From Paracoccus sp. TOH (GTDB lineage Bacteria > Pseudomonadota > Alphaproteobacteria > Rhodobacterales > Rhodobacteraceae), in the NCBI RefSeq assembly GCF_030388245.1, contig NZ_CP098361.1:1177001-1241000 (forward strand): 64,000 nucleotides of DNA, written 5' to 3'. Positions 22,683 through 30,484 of this stretch are shown here, one piece after another. The notes under the pieces were generated by a model. It saw only the letters and a list, made by a program, of their open reading frames with translations, was not told the DNA's origin and searched no databases. Position numbers and translations under genes: made by a program. Position 1 is the stretch's first letter. Each line of letters begins with the position of its first letter.

Positions 22683-23611
22683 ATATCAGCCTGGCATGCC
22701 TGGATGAGCTTATGCCGATGCATCTGGTGCTGGGACCGGATGGCAGGATCTTGTCCACAGGCAGAACGCTCTCCAAACTGCTGAACGGGAAAGACAAGTT
22801 GCCGGAAGCATTCCGGGGGGATGTCGAAAGGATCCTGCTGGAGCGGAGCGGCCGGAACCTCCGCCCGGTCAGTCTGCAATCCCATCCGGGAATCAGCCTG
22901 GTCGCGCATTGCGCAAGATCCGGGGATACTCTGATCCTGAATTTCGGCTTCGGGGCCTCACTCGAGAACGCCGCGCGCAGCTTCGACCTGACCAATTCCG
23001 ACTTTCCGCCCACGGACCTGGCCATGGAGTGCTTCTTCCTTCAGGAAGCGAACCGGGCCATTTCGGACGAGCTGCACAGGGTGAACCAGATCCTCAAGGA
23101 AGCCCGCGACGCCGCCGAGCGCCTTTCGGTCACCGACCCCCTGACGGGCGCCCTGAACAAACGGGCCTTTGACCTGGAGCTGGCGGCCGCGATGGAGAAC
23201 GCGCAGCGCGCGCCGTTCTCGTTGATGAGTCTGGATCTGGATTCGTTCAAGCTCATCAACGACACTTTTGGTCATATCGCCGGCGATTCGGTTCTGGTGG
23301 CCGCGGCGAATGCCCTGCGATCCCAGATCAGGGACGAGGACAAGATGTGCCGGGTCGGAGGCGACGAGTTCCTTATCGTCATCAGAAACTGCGCGGACAG
23401 GTCGACCCTGCTGAAAATGGCCAAGAGAATCCTGTCGGCAATCGATGAAATCCGGCCGCTCGGCTTTCCCGCGAACCTGTCCGCAAGCCTGGGCATTTCC
23501 ACGTCCGAACAGTGCAGAACCGTTCATGACCTGCTATCGGGAGCGGATGTTGCTCTTTATCGTTCAAAGCGGGCGGGCGGCGGCAGGGCCACCATTTTCG
23601 ACGCTTCATGA
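22679..23611 (+). CDS. Diguanylate cyclase (GGDEF) partner of the H-NOX-fold protein
   Basis: A 310-residue protein that should make c-di-GMP. The N-terminal 120 residues form a PAS/HNOBA-like sensor region, followed by a coiled-coil helix (FLQEANRAISDELHRVNQIL) and a GGDEF domain from about residue 145. The active-site motif is an intact GGDEF, and RxxD (RDED) lies five residues before it, so the product-inhibition I-site is kept. Its ATG overlaps the end of the H-NOX gene, so the two are coupled. No EAL domain is present. Confidence 0.92.
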   Translation: MNISLACLDELMPMHLVLGPDGRILSTGRTLSKLLNGKDKLPEAFRGDVERILLERSGRNLRPVSLQSHPGISLVAHCARSGDTLILNFGFGASLENAARSFDLTNSDFPPTDLAMECFFLQEANRAISDELHRVNQILKEARDAAERLSVTDPLTGALNKRAFDLELAAAMENAQRAPFSLMSLDLDSFKLINDTFGHIAGDSVLVAAANALRSQIRDEDKMCRVGGDEFLIVIRNCADRSTLLKMAKRILSAIDEIRPLGFPANLSASLGISTSEQCRTVHDLLSGADVALYRSKRAGGGRATIFDAS

Positions 23612-23690
23612 CAGAGCGGCATTCTGACGCGCATGCGCGCGATCCGGCCGGGAATGTCTCCGGCGACGTGACCGGCCCCCGGCCCTCCTC

Positions 23691-24029
23691 TCAATCGCCG
23701 TCGTTCGGGACCTCGTCGTCATCGCCGAAACGGGCGTCGTCGTCATATTCGTCCTCGCCCTCGCCGACATATTTCGAGGACAGGGTGATCGAGTGATTGT
23801 CGTGGATCGGGTCCATGACGATGTCCGAGGGGATCTCGCCCGCCAACCATTCGCGGATCTCGTCCTTGGTCTCGTCGATCCCCTGCCCGGTGACTTCGGC
23901 GATATAGGCGATGAAGGCGCGCTGGTCGCCGTCGATCTCGTCCAGCTCGTTTTCATCGGCCGCAGGCCATTTCTCGACGATGGCCTCGAAGAAGGCGGGC
24001 CAATTGTCGCGGACGTGCACCCATTTCAT
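23691..24029 (-). CDS. CsbD-like small acidic protein
   Basis: A 112-residue protein. The segment NWPAFFEAIVEKWPAADENELDEIDGDQRAFIAYIAEVTG followed by DEIREWLAGE matches the spacing of CsbD stress proteins (W...kWg.lteddl..i.G.rd.l...i...yG...). The last 40 residues are extremely acidic (Glu/Asp runs) and unlike CsbD. The start at 24029 overlaps the stop of the lipoprotein gene upstream (TGATG), so the two are coupled. A stress-related role is inferred from the family only. Confidence 0.6.
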   Translation of the reverse strand: MKWVHVRDNWPAFFEAIVEKWPAADENELDEIDGDQRAFIAYIAEVTGQGIDETKDEIREWLAGEIPSDIVMDPIHDNHSITLSSKYVGEGEDEYDDDARFGDDDEVPNDGD

Positions 24030-24163
24030 CAGTAGCCTCCTCCGCCAATGCCGCCCTGCTCCATGCGCGATGCACCGGTGATATCCTCGCCCACGCCGGC
24101 CACGGTATTGCACGCGGCAAGCGCCAGGACGGTCAGGACGGCTGCGATCCGACTGAATTTCAT
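24029..24163 (-). CDS. Entericidin-like small lipoprotein
   Basis: A 44-residue protein, easily missed because of its size. It begins MKFSRIAAVLTVLALAAC, a lipoprotein signal with LAAC lipobox, and continues NTVAGVGEDI, the entericidin EcnA/EcnB hallmark. AGGAGG lies eight bases before its ATG. The ATG overlaps the stop of the peptide-binding protein gene (ATGA), and its own stop overlaps the next start. It is probably an envelope lipoprotein; whether it acts as a toxin or antidote here is unknown. Confidence 0.8.
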   Translation of the reverse strand: MKFSRIAAVLTVLALAACNTVAGVGEDITGASRMEQGGIGGGGY

Positions 24164-26016
24164 TCTCTTTCCTCCTGCCACCAGGTTTCTGGCATGAAGC
24201 CGGGCCAGTCACCGTAAAGCGGCGTGTTTTCAGGATAATCCAGGTCGGCGCGATGGGCCAAGCGGGAAATCCGTGAATAGCTGACCGGGATGACATAGCG
24301 TCCGGCGGTTAAGATCCGGTCAAGCGCCCTGACCGCGGCGACATAATCCTCATGCGTGCGGGCCCGGCCCATCTCGGCGATCATCGCCTCGGCGGCGGGG
24401 CTGTCCATGCCCATCCAGTTCTTGCTGCCCGGCTTGGCCACGCCCTCGCGGCCCCAATAGAGCCGCTGCTCGTTCCCGGGCGAGAGCGACAGGCCGCGCT
24501 CGTACCAGGTCATGTCGAACTGGTAGTTGTTGGTGCGTTCCACATATTGCGCCGCATCAAGCAGCGTCACCTTGGGGCGGATGCCCAGATTGCGCAGCGA
24601 TTGCACGAAGATATCGACGATCTGCCGGGTCTCGGCGCTGGTGCGCATGGCGCTGCCGGACTGATTCAGCAGGATCTCGAAGCTGAAGGGGCGGCCTTGG
24701 GTGTCGCGCAGTTCGCCCTTCTGCACGGTCCAGCCCGCCTGGCCGAGCAGGTCCAGCGCGGCGCGGATGCCCTTGCGGTCGATGGCCCGCTCGCCGCCCT
24801 CGGGCAGGGCATAACCTTCGATGGTGCCGGGCGGCAGCCGGTCCGCGAAGGGGGCAAGCAGTTCCGCCTCGCGCCCCGTGGCGGGGCCGGGCTGCATCGC
24901 CAGTTCGGAATTGGCGAAATAGCTGGTGATGCGCGGATCCTTGCCGCCGGTCAGCGTCATGTTGATGAAGCGCTGGTTGAAGGCTTCGATCATCGCCTGC
25001 CGCACCCGCCAGTCGGCGAAGCGCGGGTTGCGGGTGTTCATCACCAGCCCCATGATTCCCGAAGGACGGCCATGCGGGATCTCGGCCTTGACCACCTTGC
25101 CCTCGCGGATGGCGGGAAAGTCGAAGTTGCGCTCCCACCGTGCTGCGACCAGCTCGCGCCAGACGTCGATCTCGCCGGCCTTGAAGGCCTCGAACATGGC
25201 CGAGGCATCGCCGAAATAATCGTAGCGGATCACGTCGAAATTGTGCAGGCCTTGGCTGACCGCCAGGTCGCGGCCCCAATAGTCGGGATTGCGGCGGAAG
25301 GTGATGGCGCGGCCGGGATCGACCTTGTCGATGACATAGGGCCCCGAGCCGATCGGGGCCATCAGGCTGGACTGGCTGAAATCGCGCCCCTGCCATTGCG
25401 CCTTCTTCAGGATCGGCCGCATGCCCATCAGCATGGCCAGCTCGCGGTCCGGGGTGTTGAAGGTGAAGCGGACCGAGCGCGGGCCGGTCTGCTCCATCGT
25501 CTCGACCTTGGACCAGACGGCGGTGTAGCGCGGATGCCCCTTGGTCCCGAGCACCTCATAGGACCACATCACGTCCTCGATGGTTACCGGCGAGCCGTCC
25601 GAAAATCGGGCCTCGGGGCGCAGGGTGAACTCGACCCAGCCGCGCTCGGCATCGGTCTCGACGCTTTCGGCCAGCAGGCCGTAAAGCGTGAAGGGTTCGT
25701 CGATCGAGCGCATCATCAGCGACTCGGTCAGCAGACCCGGCTGGGTGAAGATCGGCCAGACCGGGTTGCCCATCAGGATCCAGGGGTTGAGCGAATCGAA
25801 GCTGCCGGTCTCGGCCAGCCGAATCGTGCCGCCCTTGGGGGCCTGGGGATTGGTATAGGGCAGATGGCTGAAGCCGGGCGGCAGCGCAGGTTCTCCATAC
25901 ATTGCAATGGCATGCATGGGTTCGGCAAGGCTTGCCAGCGGCATGGATGCAACACACGCGCACAGCGCGATTCGCCGCCAGATCGCGGATTCGTTAGCAA
26001 ATTTGAAGAATCGCAT
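24160..26016 (-). CDS. Oligopeptide-type ABC binding protein (SBP family 5, YejA-like)
   Basis: A 618-residue secreted binding protein. After a signal peptide ending near ASLAEP, the mature part has YTNPQAPKGGTIRLAETGSFDSLNPW and RFSDGSPVTIEDVMWSYE, typical of the YejA/microcin C branch of family 5. Length agrees. No permease or ATPase gene follows; instead it is translationally coupled to an entericidin-like lipoprotein and a CsbD-like gene, so it must work with transporter parts encoded elsewhere. The start at 26016 (MRFFKFANES) gives a proper signal peptide. Confidence 0.88.
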   Translation of the reverse strand: MRFFKFANESAIWRRIALCACVASMPLASLAEPMHAIAMYGEPALPPGFSHLPYTNPQAPKGGTIRLAETGSFDSLNPWILMGNPVWPIFTQPGLLTESLMMRSIDEPFTLYGLLAESVETDAERGWVEFTLRPEARFSDGSPVTIEDVMWSYEVLGTKGHPRYTAVWSKVETMEQTGPRSVRFTFNTPDRELAMLMGMRPILKKAQWQGRDFSQSSLMAPIGSGPYVIDKVDPGRAITFRRNPDYWGRDLAVSQGLHNFDVIRYDYFGDASAMFEAFKAGEIDVWRELVAARWERNFDFPAIREGKVVKAEIPHGRPSGIMGLVMNTRNPRFADWRVRQAMIEAFNQRFINMTLTGGKDPRITSYFANSELAMQPGPATGREAELLAPFADRLPPGTIEGYALPEGGERAIDRKGIRAALDLLGQAGWTVQKGELRDTQGRPFSFEILLNQSGSAMRTSAETRQIVDIFVQSLRNLGIRPKVTLLDAAQYVERTNNYQFDMTWYERGLSLSPGNEQRLYWGREGVAKPGSKNWMGMDSPAAEAMIAEMGRARTHEDYVAAVRALDRILTAGRYVIPVSYSRISRLAHRADLDYPENTPLYGDWPGFMPETWWQEERE

Positions 26017-26098
26017 GCTCGATTGCCCTGATTTCCGGGTCGTTGGTTCTGCCCGCGCCCAGATTAACCATCCGTTCACCGCGAGGCAAACTTACGCC

Positions 26099-26127
26099 TT
26101 GGACTCATGGGGGGAAAAGCGTATAGA
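26099..26127 (+). promoter_or_regulatory. Sigma-70-type promoter for the putative sRNA
   Basis: TTGGAC (26099-26104) and TATAGA (26122-26127) are separated by exactly 17 bases. The pair sits about 75 bases before a strong intrinsic terminator with no good gene between them. Confidence 0.6.
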
Positions 26128-26133
26128 TAAGGC

Positions 26134-26207
26134 ACTGCTCGATAGGTTTCTTGCCTGTATGAAACCTGCCTCATGACTTGCGCCCGCCTTGTGCGGGCGC
26201 TTTTTTC
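26134..26207 (+). ncRNA. Putative small RNA ending in an intrinsic terminator
   Basis: The predicted transcript starts about seven bases after the -10 box. It forms a 5' stem AGGTTTC (26144-26150) with GAAACCT (26161-26167) closing a ten-base loop. A short single-stranded linker leads into a terminator stem, GCGCCCGC (26180-26187) with GCGGGCGC (26193-26200), followed by six T's. A short reading frame crosses the area but has no ribosome site. No family was recognised. The rest of the 26017-26399 gap holds the divergent upstream regions of the binding protein and bdhA. Confidence 0.6.
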
Positions 26208-26399
26208 TTGGGGTTTTCCGCTTTCCGCCGGCTGCGGCGTCCTCGCGTCTGCCCCGGGAATCGATCACGCAAAAATGTGAACGGAACGTATCACTTCCGC
26301 CGATCCCGGCCACCTCGCGCGTCCCGGCGGCCGGCTTGTGCAGGCCCGGCTTTTTCCCCATGCTGCGACTGCAACAGCAACGCGGGCGTGGAGACGGCG

Positions 26400-27182
26400 A
26401 TGTTCGAGAAATTCCTCAGCGGCAAGACGGCGGTGGTGACCGGCTCCAATTCGGGGATCGGGCTTGGCATCGCCCATGAGCTGGCGCGGGCGGGCGCGGA
26501 TATCGTGCTGAACAGCTTCACCGATGCGGCCGAGGATCACGCGCTGGCCGACAGCCTGGCCGCCGCGCATGGCGTCGCCGTGCGCTATATCCAGGCCGAC
26601 ATGTCCAAGGGCGCCGATTGCCGCGCCCTGATCGAGAAGGCCGGCGTCTGCGACATCCTGGTGAACAATGCCGGTATCCAGCATGTCGCGCCGATCCCGG
26701 ATTTCCCGGCCGAGAAATGGGACGCGATCATCGCCATCAACCTGAGTTCGGCCTTTCACACCACGGCGGCGGCGCTGCCGATCATGCGCCAGGCCGGCTG
26801 GGGCAGGGTGATCAACATCGCCTCGGCGCATGGGCTGACGGCCAGCGAATACAAATCGGCCTATGTCGCGGCCAAGCACGGCATCGTCGGCCTGACCAAG
26901 GTGACGGCGCTGGAGACCGCGAAGGAGCCGATCACCTGCAACGCCATCTGCCCCGGTTACGTGCTGACCCCGATCGTGGAGAAGCAGATCCCCGACCAGA
27001 TGAAGACCCATAACATGAGCCGCGACGAGGTGATCGCCAAGGTCATGCTCCAGCGCCAGCCCTCCGGGCAGTTCGCCACGGTCGAGCAGATGGGCGGCAC
27101 GGCGGTCTTTCTGTGCTCGCCGGCGGCGGAGCAGATCACCGGGACGACCATCTCGGTGGATGGGGGCTGGACGGCGTTGTAA
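26400..27182 (+). CDS. bdhA: 3-hydroxybutyrate dehydrogenase
   Basis: A 260-residue SDR. The NAD-binding TGSNSGIGLG is followed by NNAGIQHVAPIPDFPAEKWDAI and the catalytic YVAAK, and the subfamily C-terminal region CNAICPGYVLTPIVEKQIPDQ is characteristic of D-beta-hydroxybutyrate dehydrogenases. It converts 3-hydroxybutyrate to acetoacetate in polyhydroxybutyrate turnover. The start at 26400 matches the family; the reading frame is open upstream without homology. It is the last clearly chromosomal gene before the accessory region. Confidence 0.93.
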   Translation: MFEKFLSGKTAVVTGSNSGIGLGIAHELARAGADIVLNSFTDAAEDHALADSLAAAHGVAVRYIQADMSKGADCRALIEKAGVCDILVNNAGIQHVAPIPDFPAEKWDAIIAINLSSAFHTTAAALPIMRQAGWGRVINIASAHGLTASEYKSAYVAAKHGIVGLTKVTALETAKEPITCNAICPGYVLTPIVEKQIPDQMKTHNMSRDEVIAKVMLQRQPSGQFATVEQMGGTAVFLCSPAAEQITGTTISVDGGWTAL

Positions 27183-27210
27183 GGGGCGCGCGGGATCTGC
27201 CGAGGCGCGA

Positions 27211-27232
27211 GGCTGGCGGATGTGCGCCAGCC
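27211..27232 (+). terminator. Hairpin downstream of bdhA
   Basis: GGCTGGCG (27211-27218) pairs with CGCCAGCC (27225-27232), loop six bases, 28 bases beyond the stop. No T-run. Confidence 0.4.
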
Positions 27233-27458
27233 AGCAGCGGATCTGGCTTGCAGGACTGCCCCGAGGACAAGGATCAAGCCGCATTTCCGTATACACGCCT
27301 GACCCATTCATCGCCATCTGGCTATGAGATGATCAATAACCAATGAGGCATGGGTTGAATTGCCAAGCCAGCAAGATGCGCTTTTGCGGCAGGACACTTT
27401 CCGCGCGGCTGTGCCGAGAGGGGGAGCGGATGGTGGGAGCCCTTAAGGCGGCGCTGGG

Positions 27459-27602
27459 GTGTCGCGACCTGTCGTCTCGAAGCAGCTGGGCGTGCTGAAG
27501 CAGGCCGGGTTGGTGCGGGACCGGCATGATGGCCGCGACACCCATTACAGCGCCGAGCAAAGGAAACGGGCGCTATTGGGAAAGCTGTTTCGACCATCTT
27601 GA
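27459..27602 (+). pseudogene. ArsR-family regulator remnant
   Basis: Forty-seven codons read as VSRPVVSKQLGVLKQAGLV followed by RDRHDGRDTHYS and a stop at 27600-27602. This is the recognition helix and wing of an ArsR winged-helix repressor. The N-terminal half cannot be found in any frame upstream and no start codon fits. It is followed by an SRPBCC remnant, the usual neighbour of such regulators, so a former arsR-AHSA1 pair has decayed here. Confidence 0.7.
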
Positions 27603-27609
27603 AGACCCA

Positions 27610-27892
27610 TTGAACAAGATGAATCAGTGAGTTGGAGCACGATCATTAGACTGGTTCAACGCTGGCTGACTCAGCCGCATCGCGTCACCCATGGCCCGCT
27701 AAGACAGATTTCTGCGCCGCAGCCGGATTTCGTTTCACTGTGCAGAGCAATCCGCAACCGGACCGAACTTTCATTTTGACTGCGAGGTCATCGCCGTCGA
27801 ACCGGGCAAGATGCTCGCATATGTCTGGAACGCAGATGACGATGAGTCGGGCAAAAGACCAAGGGGCACCGTGACCTGGCGGCTTGCCGCCT
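27610..27892 (+). pseudogene. SRPBCC/AHSA1-domain protein remnant
   Basis: In shifting frames the DNA encodes RFTVQSNPQPD and then, from 27769, FHFDCEVIAVEPGKMLAYVW followed by RGTVTWRLA, which is the central sheet of an AHSA1-like SRPBCC protein. At least one frameshift separates the two parts, and the C-terminus is replaced in frame by an ardA fragment beginning near 27886. Non-functional. Confidence 0.65.
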
Positions 27893-27995
27893 GCAACAAC
27901 GGCTATCTGCATGGGGCTTGGATCGACGCGGATCAGGACGCCTGACGAGATCAGGGACGAGATTGCGGCCAGCCATGATTTCGAGCCTGAGGGGC
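27886..27995 (+). pseudogene. ardA fragment (duplicate of 31405-31510)
   Basis: The DNA reads NNGYLHGAWIDADQDA, then after a one-base shift DEIRDEIAA, which is the N-terminal part of an ArdA antirestriction protein. Over about 48 bases it is nearly identical to the intact ardA at 31363 (two differences between 27894 and 27941). It is fused in frame to the SRPBCC remnant and ends in a stop. Confidence 0.7.
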
Positions 27996-28107
27996 AAATT
28001 TGCAGGTAAAGCCCTTTGCAGCCGCCTGCCGCCGTCAGCACATGACCCTTCCGGCCATCATGCTTCGCGCGTATCGCCGCCAGATCGTTCAGACCGTCCT
28101 TTGCCAT
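27975..28107 (-). pseudogene. Tyrosine integrase N-terminal remnant (DUF4102-like)
   Basis: On the minus strand, MAKDGLNDLAAIRAKHDGRK leads to GCKGLYLQICPSGSKSWL, the arm-binding domain pattern of P4-type integrases (GLYLxVxPSGSKxW). Translation then runs into antisense of the ardA fragment, and no catalytic domain follows. It is probably the stump of an older island integrated nearby. Confidence 0.6.
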
Positions 28108-28745
28108 GCCGAAATTCTCGGCCCACCACAAATTTAGCCATTGCCCGCCACGCATGACAACGGACGTTAACTGCGCATTCATTTAGTTGGTTAAATTATA
28201 TGATTAATTTTAACAGATCTTCGCGCAAGGCGCCGCTGTTCTGGCGGAAGCGGTGAGCGTTCATGCCCGCACCCCCACTGGCTCGCTGGTCCAGTCCACC
28301 GACCCGAGCCGCGCGGCGACGGCCGCAGCCGACTGGCCGGGATAGACCGCGCGGCCCCGGCCGGTGCGGTCGCAGATCACCACCGCGACGGGCAGTTCCC
28401 CGCGGCGGTTCGGGCGTTCTTGAAGCGGCTGGATTGGGTCACGTTTTGGGGCACAAAACGGGGCACCATCTTCCACTAAGTGGCTGTTTTTCCTGATATT
28501 ACTGGGCAAAGTGGCGGGCCGAAGCCGAAGAAACAGAGAACTACACCTACGCTATACCCCTCCCAAGTTGAGGAATGTGCTGCTGTCAAACCGAGTGGCA
28601 GCGGGTAGCCTGTGCGCACAAGACGCAAAAGCAGACGGCGGGCACCCCCATACAGGAGTGAGGGGGCATCCAGTGACGAGCGCGCGCCAATGAGGTCTTG
28701 ATCTGCTACAGTTTTTTGGAAATATGGTGCCAAGGGGAGCACCAA
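28108..28745. other. Non-coding left end of the element
   Basis: No convincing gene is seen. The stretch 28190-28220 is AT-rich. The att copy lies at 28242-28255. An 82-codon minus-strand frame (28261-28509) resembles no family I know and may be a remnant. A GC stem with CCCCC and GGGGG partners lies near 28643-28668, upstream of the TIR gene. Confidence 0.4.
28242..28255 (+). repeat. attL: copy of the tRNA-Ser 3' end
   Basis: TGGCGGAAGCGGTG is identical to 60596-60609, which encodes the CCA end and acceptor stem of tRNA-Ser on the opposite strand. It marks the left border of the element. See the attR entry for supporting logic from the integrase reading frame. Confidence 0.75.
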
Positions 28746-29909
28746 ATGCCAGCGTATGCATACCAAATAATAGTAATGGGCGGTAAAGACGATAGGCTGC
28801 TTATACTGAAAAAGTCACTAGAAGATCGTTCCAACGAACTTGGAATCGATCCCGAAAAGATTGTCTATCTGGATAGCGATGACGCCTACAATCGAAAGCT
28901 TCCCGCTCTTGGGATATATTTCGGCAACTCCCCGAGGGTTGTTCCTGCTGCAATTTCCCGTCTTATTCAAGATTCCATTGTTATAATTCCCGTAGTAAGC
29001 CATATAACTATGGTTTCTCAGGAAATACCGAACGAACTAAGTCACATAAATGCTATTCAATGCTCTCGTTCAGGCGACAATATTGCCCGGCTTACGTCGC
29101 TGGTTTTTGAGACATTCCGGCTACTGAGGAAGGAGCGAGGAATTTTCATAAGCTATCGTCGCAAGGGGTCACAGCCGCTTGCGAACAAGCTTTATGATGA
29201 GCTTGATAAACGTGGCTTCGACGTTTTCATAGATACACGCTCAGTTCCCCCCGCCGCTGACTTTCAAGCAGAGCTTTGGCACAGAATGTCAGATGTCGAT
29301 ACAATCGTTCTGATTGACACGCCGGGATTTAGGGAGGGGCGCTGGACGAAGGCGGAACTCGCGCAAGCTAACTTGCTAGGAATACAAACTCTGCATCTTC
29401 TATGGCCGGGTCAAAAGGAAGAGTCGAAGTATGCATTTAGCCACTTCGTAAAACTCCAACCATCAGATTTTAAAGGACCATCACCCGGACGAGGAGCAAC
29501 TATAACGCAGGAGGCGATAAATGCCATCTGCACAATGGCCGAGGAACTAAGGGCGCAGGCGATGGCTCTCCGGCACGCTCATTTAGTGGACAACTTCTGC
29601 GATGCCGCTCGGGATCTCGCATTCACCCCATCGGTTCAGCCTGAGCGTTGGATTTCCGTCGCACTTCCCAAGGGCAAATCTCTGGCTGTAGTTCCAGCAG
29701 TCGGGCGCCCTACTTCAGACCGAATAAACACAATCTTTGACTCAATCTCGGCACATAAAGCAACAGATGCTCCGATCTGGGCGATATATGATAGTCGCGG
29801 CCTGCATGAAAATTGGATCAGGCACCTGAATTGGCTAGATGGCCATCTACCAATTCGGACGCTTTCAGTTGCCCACGTCCCTGACGCGCTGAAGGAGTTC
29901 TCGAAATGA
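28746..29909 (+). CDS. TIR-domain protein, probable NADase of a Thoeris-like system
   Basis: A 387-residue protein in three parts. Residues 1-130 are an unrecognised alpha/beta region (VMGGKDDRLLILKKSLEDRS ... SIVIIPVVSHITM). Residues 131-225 form a TIR domain starting RGIFISYRRKGSQPLANKLY, with FDVFIDTRSVPP and the catalytic motif WTKAEL, where Glu204 takes the NADase glutamate position. Residues 255-387 are a second unrecognised region with IWAIYDSRGLHENWIRHLNW. The start at 28746 has AGGGGAG upstream. It is coupled (ATGA) to a SLOG gene and faces a DUF1863 TIR gene. Base composition is clearly less GC-rich than its surroundings, a sign of separate acquisition. Likely role: NAD+ depletion or signal production on phage infection. 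Confidence 0.8.
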   Translation: MPAYAYQIIVMGGKDDRLLILKKSLEDRSNELGIDPEKIVYLDSDDAYNRKLPALGIYFGNSPRVVPAAISRLIQDSIVIIPVVSHITMVSQEIPNELSHINAIQCSRSGDNIARLTSLVFETFRLLRKERGIFISYRRKGSQPLANKLYDELDKRGFDVFIDTRSVPPAADFQAELWHRMSDVDTIVLIDTPGFREGRWTKAELAQANLLGIQTLHLLWPGQKEESKYAFSHFVKLQPSDFKGPSPGRGATITQEAINAICTMAEELRAQAMALRHAHLVDNFCDAARDLAFTPSVQPERWISVALPKGKSLAVVPAVGRPTSDRINTIFDSISAHKATDAPIWAIYDSRGLHENWIRHLNWLDGHLPIRTLSVAHVPDALKEFSK

Positions 29910-30484
29910 TAGAAGTGTTCCTTTCGGCCAGCGTCCCCCTTCCCGAGCGAAATAGAATCTATTTTGAAACCGCAGACGTATTCCTGATACGCGAATCCAT
30001 ACGCGCCCTTGTCGAGGTCGTTCTACCGAAGGGACGTATTACATTCGGCGGCCATCCAGCCATTACACCACTTATGTCGCTCTATGCTCGAAATGCCAAA
30101 CTGGGCAATAAGCATATCACGATATACCAGAGCGATTTCTTTCGAGGAGAGATGCCTCGTGAGAATGATGATTTTGCTGACATTCGCTACACTGCGAAAG
30201 TAGCAGGCGGCGTTACCGAGAATTTGGCGCTGATGCGCTCAGAAATGCTGAAAAGTCGAAAGTTCGATGCAGCAGTTTTAATCGGTGGAATGGAAGGCAT
30301 CAGGGATGAAGCGTCCATGTTTAAGGAACTCCATCCCCAAGCCAAGGTCTTACCCTTACCTGCAACAGGTGCAGCGGCGCGCATCGAATTTCTTGAGGGT
30401 GACTATCCAAAATTTTTGGAGAACGAGATTTCTTTCGCCAGCCTCTTTCGGCGCACCTTGCTTCCTAACCCCTTAGCCGAATAG
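29906..30484 (+). CDS. SLOG-domain protein, probable nucleotide-signal sensor
   Basis: A 192-residue protein that looks like one Rossmannoid SLOG domain. The first strand is EVFLSASVP; the glycine-rich loop RITFGGHPAITPLM (GGHP at residues 48-51) and the second loop AAVLIGGMEGIRDEASMF (GGMEG at 127-131) resemble the LSDAT/SLOG group. In Thoeris ThsA a SLOG domain binds the cyclic ADP-ribose signal made by ThsB. Here it is a free protein translated with the TIR protein, so it may be the detached sensor. No transmembrane or effector part is present. The last 20 bases overlap the convergent ThsB-like gene. Confidence 0.72.
   Translation: MIEVFLSASVPLPERNRIYFETADVFLIRESIRALVEVVLPKGRITFGGHPAITPLMSLYARNAKLGNKHITIYQSDFFRGEMPRENDDFADIRYTAKVAGGVTENLALMRSEMLKSRKFDAAVLIGGMEGIRDEASMFKELHPQAKVLPLPATGAAARIEFLEGDYPKFLENEISFASLFRRTLLPNPLAE

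Noticed and set aside
25907-26176. An 89-codon frame over the small RNA
   Set aside because: No ribosome site, overlaps the start of the divergent binding-protein gene, and does not resemble a protein family.
28261-28509. A minus-strand 82-codon frame near attL
   Set aside because: No family or ribosome site was seen. It may be a remnant but I cannot support a gene.
28506-28526. Alternative left border, aagtggcggg...ccgaagcc, similar to the region around attR
   Set aside because: Only about ten bases match and the restored tRNA would be altered. The 14-bp repeat at 28242 is exact and gives the recombinase a stop.
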